Source of the DNA: Croceibacterium xixiisoli
Lineage (GTDB): Bacteria; Pseudomonadota; Alphaproteobacteria; Sphingomonadales; Sphingomonadaceae
Assembly (NCBI RefSeq): GCF_009827305.1
Contig: NZ_WTYJ01000002.1
Span: 682,001 to 746,000 of the forward strand
Length of the DNA stretch: 64,000 nucleotides
Direction of reading: 5' to 3'
Part shown: in pieces, positions 61,960 through 64,000 of the stretch
How the letters are laid out: the number at the start of each line of letters is the position of its first letter
Numbering within the stretch: position 1 is the first letter of the stretch
Notes under the pieces: model-generated
Seen by the model: the letters and a program-made list of their open reading frames with translations, nothing else
Told to the model about the DNA's origin: nothing
Databases searched by the model: none
Translations under genes and position numbers: made by a program

Positions 61960-63342
61960 ATGGCCGAGGATCGCGATCGGTTGACAGGACTGATCGACGC
62001 GGATGCGGCCGTGGCACAGATTGCCCAATGGCAACATGCAGCGGAAGGGCGGGGCGAAGCCGCCCCTGTCCATGCCATGCTGCTGGGGCTCAAACGCTTT
62101 GCCGCCGTGAACCTGGCCTTTGGCGCTGATGCCGGGGATCGCGCTCTGGTGGAGGTGGCCGAACGGCTCGTGCATTTCGCCGACAGCGAATTCGACAATG
62201 CCTGGCTGGTGGCGCGCGTAGGCGGGGGCAGTTTCCTGCTGGTCGCCAATGAAGCCTGCAGCCGCGAACGTTGGCAATGGCTGGCTGAGGAACTGGCCCA
62301 GGTCATCGGCGCGCCCATCCTCGATCCGGGCGGCGACACCGTCCGCCCCTGGCCTCGCATGGCCCTGCTTCGCGCCGGACTGGATGAACCGCCCGAACGC
62401 ATGCTGCTGCGCTTGGGGGAGGCTCTGGAAAGGGCGCAGCATCACACTGATCGACGCATCGAATGGGTTGATGGCGATGTCACCGTGTCCGGTCGGCCGG
62501 CCCAGCAACTGGAAGCCGATCTGCTCGCCGCGCTCAACCGCAACGAGATCGAAATCCTGTTCCAGCCGCAATTCGCCAGCGATGACGGGCGGATCGTCGG
62601 GGCCGAGGCGCTGGCCCGCTGGCAGCATCCGGAACTCGGTCGCATCGGCGCGGACACGCTGTTCTCGATTGCCGAGCGGGCCGATCATGTCGGACAATTG
62701 TCGCGCCATATCGCCCGCGCAGCCCTGCGCGCGGCGGCCAGCTGGCCCGAACCGCTGCGCCTGTCGCTCAATGTTACCCCGGTCGATCTCTCGCTTGGCA
62801 ATTTTGCCGAAAGCATTGCCGAACTTGTGGAGCAGGCGGGTTTCTCACCGTCTCGCCTGACATTGGAGATTACGGAAAAGGCGCTGGTGGCCGAATTGGA
62901 CCGGTCCGCCGGACGGTTGCAGAAACTGGTCGATGTGGGCGTGCGCGTGGCGCTGGATGATTTCGGCGCCGGCTTCTGCAACTTCCGCTATCTCAAGCTG
63001 TTGCCGCTGCATTACCTGAAACTGGACCGCAGCATGGTCGAAGGGATTACGGAGGATGCCCGCGATCTTGCTGTCCTGCGCGGCATCGTCGCCATGGCTC
63101 ACGCCCTGGACCTGGCGGTCATCGCCGAAGGGGTCGAAAACGAAACGGTGCGCGATGTGATCCAGCGCGAAGGCTGCGACAGCTGGCAGGGTTTTCTCGG
63201 CGCGACACCGTTGACCGACGGCGAATTCCGCGCGTTGTTTGCGGCCTCCGGGAAGGGCGGGGCTACTTCCCAGCCTTCCCCTCCTTCTCTGCCCGGCGAA
63301 CAATCCCGTTCAAACCCTTCGTCAACTGAAACAGCCCGTTGA
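61960..63342 (+). CDS. EAL-domain phosphodiesterase with degenerate GGDEF
   Basis: A 460-residue cytosolic c-di-GMP protein. The N-terminal half is GGDEF-like but the signature reads VGGGSFLLVA, so cyclase activity is probably lost. The EAL domain keeps the key residues: EALARW, LSLNVTP, LEITEKAL, DDFGAGF, YLKLDRSMV and AEGVEN. It probably hydrolyses c-di-GMP, perhaps with GTP-controlled GGDEF regulation. The Ser/Pro-rich tail overlaps the end of mfd on the opposite strand by 80 nt. ATG 61960 follows GGAAGGA. Confidence 0.9.
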   Translation: MAEDRDRLTGLIDADAAVAQIAQWQHAAEGRGEAAPVHAMLLGLKRFAAVNLAFGADAGDRALVEVAERLVHFADSEFDNAWLVARVGGGSFLLVANEACSRERWQWLAEELAQVIGAPILDPGGDTVRPWPRMALLRAGLDEPPERMLLRLGEALERAQHHTDRRIEWVDGDVTVSGRPAQQLEADLLAALNRNEIEILFQPQFASDDGRIVGAEALARWQHPELGRIGADTLFSIAERADHVGQLSRHIARAALRAAASWPEPLRLSLNVTPVDLSLGNFAESIAELVEQAGFSPSRLTLEITEKALVAELDRSAGRLQKLVDVGVRVALDDFGAGFCNFRYLKLLPLHYLKLDRSMVEGITEDARDLAVLRGIVAMAHALDLAVIAEGVENETVRDVIQREGCDSWQGFLGATPLTDGEFRALFAASGKGGATSQPSPPSLPGEQSRSNPSSTETAR

Positions 63343-64000
63343 GACGGCTCTGTGGGTCGCCCCAGACCCGGTTGATCACCAGCTTGTTGTCTGGCCGCAA
63401 CTTGGCCGTGCCCTGCAGCCGTTCGACATAGGCGATCAGGCCGGCGGGGTCGGGGAAGCTGTCATTGTGGAATGTGACCAGCGTGCCGCGCGCGCCCACA
63501 TCCATCTTGGCAATATGCGCGCCGATGGCCTGGTGCTTGATCTCTATCAGCTTGATCAGATTGGCGGTGGCCGCCGGAAGCGCACCGAACCGGTCGATCA
63601 TCTCGGCCGCCAGCGATTCGATTTCCGCCTTGCCGCGCGCGTCGTTCAACCGGCGATAGAGCGCCATGCGCACGGTCAGATCGGGCACGTAATCCTCGGG
63701 GATCATGATCGGCGCATCGACGGTGATCTGCGGGCTCAGGCCTTCGCGTTCGCGCTCCAGGCCGAAATCGCCGGCCTTCACCGCCAGGATCGCATCCTCC
63801 AGCATCGCCTGATACAGTTCGAAGCCGACCTCCTTGATGTGGCCGCTTTGTTCGTCGCCCAGCAGATTGCCGGCCCCGCGAATATCCAGATCATGGCTGG
63901 CCAGCTGGAACCCGGCGCCCAGGCTGTCGAGATCGCCCAGCACCTTCAGCCGCTTTTCCGCGACCTCTGACAATTGCGTGTTCGGCGGCGTGGTCAGATA
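63263..64000 (-). CDS. mfd: Transcription-repair coupling factor Mfd (C-terminal part)
   Basis: The visible 245 residues are the end of the helicase translocation module and the C-terminal TRCF domain: QLSEVAEKRLKVLGDLDSLGAGFQLASHDLDIRGAGNLLGDEQSGHI, then EIESLAAEMIDRFGALP. Mfd removes stalled RNA polymerase and recruits UvrA. The 5' part lies beyond the window's right edge. The stop at 63263-63265 is inside the EAL gene. Confidence 0.95.
   Translation of the reverse strand, partial: YLTTPPNTQLSEVAEKRLKVLGDLDSLGAGFQLASHDLDIRGAGNLLGDEQSGHIKEVGFELYQAMLEDAILAVKAGDFGLEREREGLSPQITVDAPIMIPEDYVPDLTVRMALYRRLNDARGKAEIESLAAEMIDRFGALPAATANLIKLIEIKHQAIGAHIAKMDVGARGTLVTFHNDSFPDPAGLIAYVERLQGTAKLRPDNKLVINRVWGDPQSRLNGLFQLTKGLNGIVRRAEKEGKAGK

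Overview
The window looks like a chromosomal segment of an alphaproteobacterium, most likely a member of the Sphingomonadales (Novosphingobium/Erythrobacter-like). This is an inference from gene neighbourhoods and family types: a PrsK/PrsR two-component pair beside a polyprenyl glycosylphosphotransferase, a DUF2842 gene coupled to 5-formyl-THF cyclo-ligase, a probable 6S RNA between that gene and zapA, and a tkt-gap-pgk operon. Coding is dense and GC-rich, with many 4-nt ATGA-type overlaps. I saw no rRNA, CRISPR array, complete insertion sequence or prophage.

Layout. 0-5.3 kb: an inositol-monophosphatase-family gene and argJ on the minus strand, diverging from a small exported protein and secA. 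5.3-9.3 kb: a lipoprotein, an SMP-30/gluconolactonase coupled to an MFS exporter, and an exported methyltransferase. 9.3-13.6 kb: an iron-uptake locus (TonB-dependent siderophore receptor, TonB, PiuC-type hydroxylase) with Fur-box-like palindromes. 13.6-16.8 kb: a LysR regulator divergent from a TauE/SafE permease, then an NHL-repeat protein. 16.8-31 kb: a surface-polysaccharide region entirely on the minus strand (flippase, secreted clan GH-A hydrolase, acyltransferase, RmlB, Wzy/ligase-like protein, methyltransferase, polysaccharide deacetylase, FkbH-like protein). It ends in an 868-residue phage-tail-like protein and contains no recognisable glycosyltransferase.

31.3-48.3 kb is housekeeping: tRNA-Pro, a zinc-ribbon methyltransferase with a start-codon problem, thyA, a branched-chain 2-oxoacid dehydrogenase operon (E1a-E1b-E2), two tRNA-Asp copies with duplicated promoters, 5-FCL, 6S RNA, zapA, tkt-gap-pgk, thiE, efp, suhB and tRNA-Leu. 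48.4-55.1 kb: a second exopolysaccharide locus of four overlapping genes (EpsB-like phosphoglycosyltransferase, PrsK, PrsR, TPR protein). 55.1-59.4 kb: panB, an amino-acid permease, a PPOX-type stress protein and DUF3597. 59.4-60.9 kb: a small accessory islet with an apparent IS5-type transposase remnant, an orphan membrane protein and a zinc-ribbon/YbjQ protein, next to tRNA-Asn. 60.9-64 kb: NAD kinase, an EAL protein with degenerate GGDEF, and the 3' part of mfd, whose end overlaps the EAL gene tail to tail.

The two polysaccharide loci probably complement each other. The 48.4 kb locus supplies the initiating sugar-phosphate transferase and sigma-54-type regulation. The 16.8-31 kb locus supplies dTDP-sugar synthesis, export, polymerisation or ligation, and tailoring (acyl, methyl, deacetylation). 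The missing glycosyltransferases must lie elsewhere in the genome.
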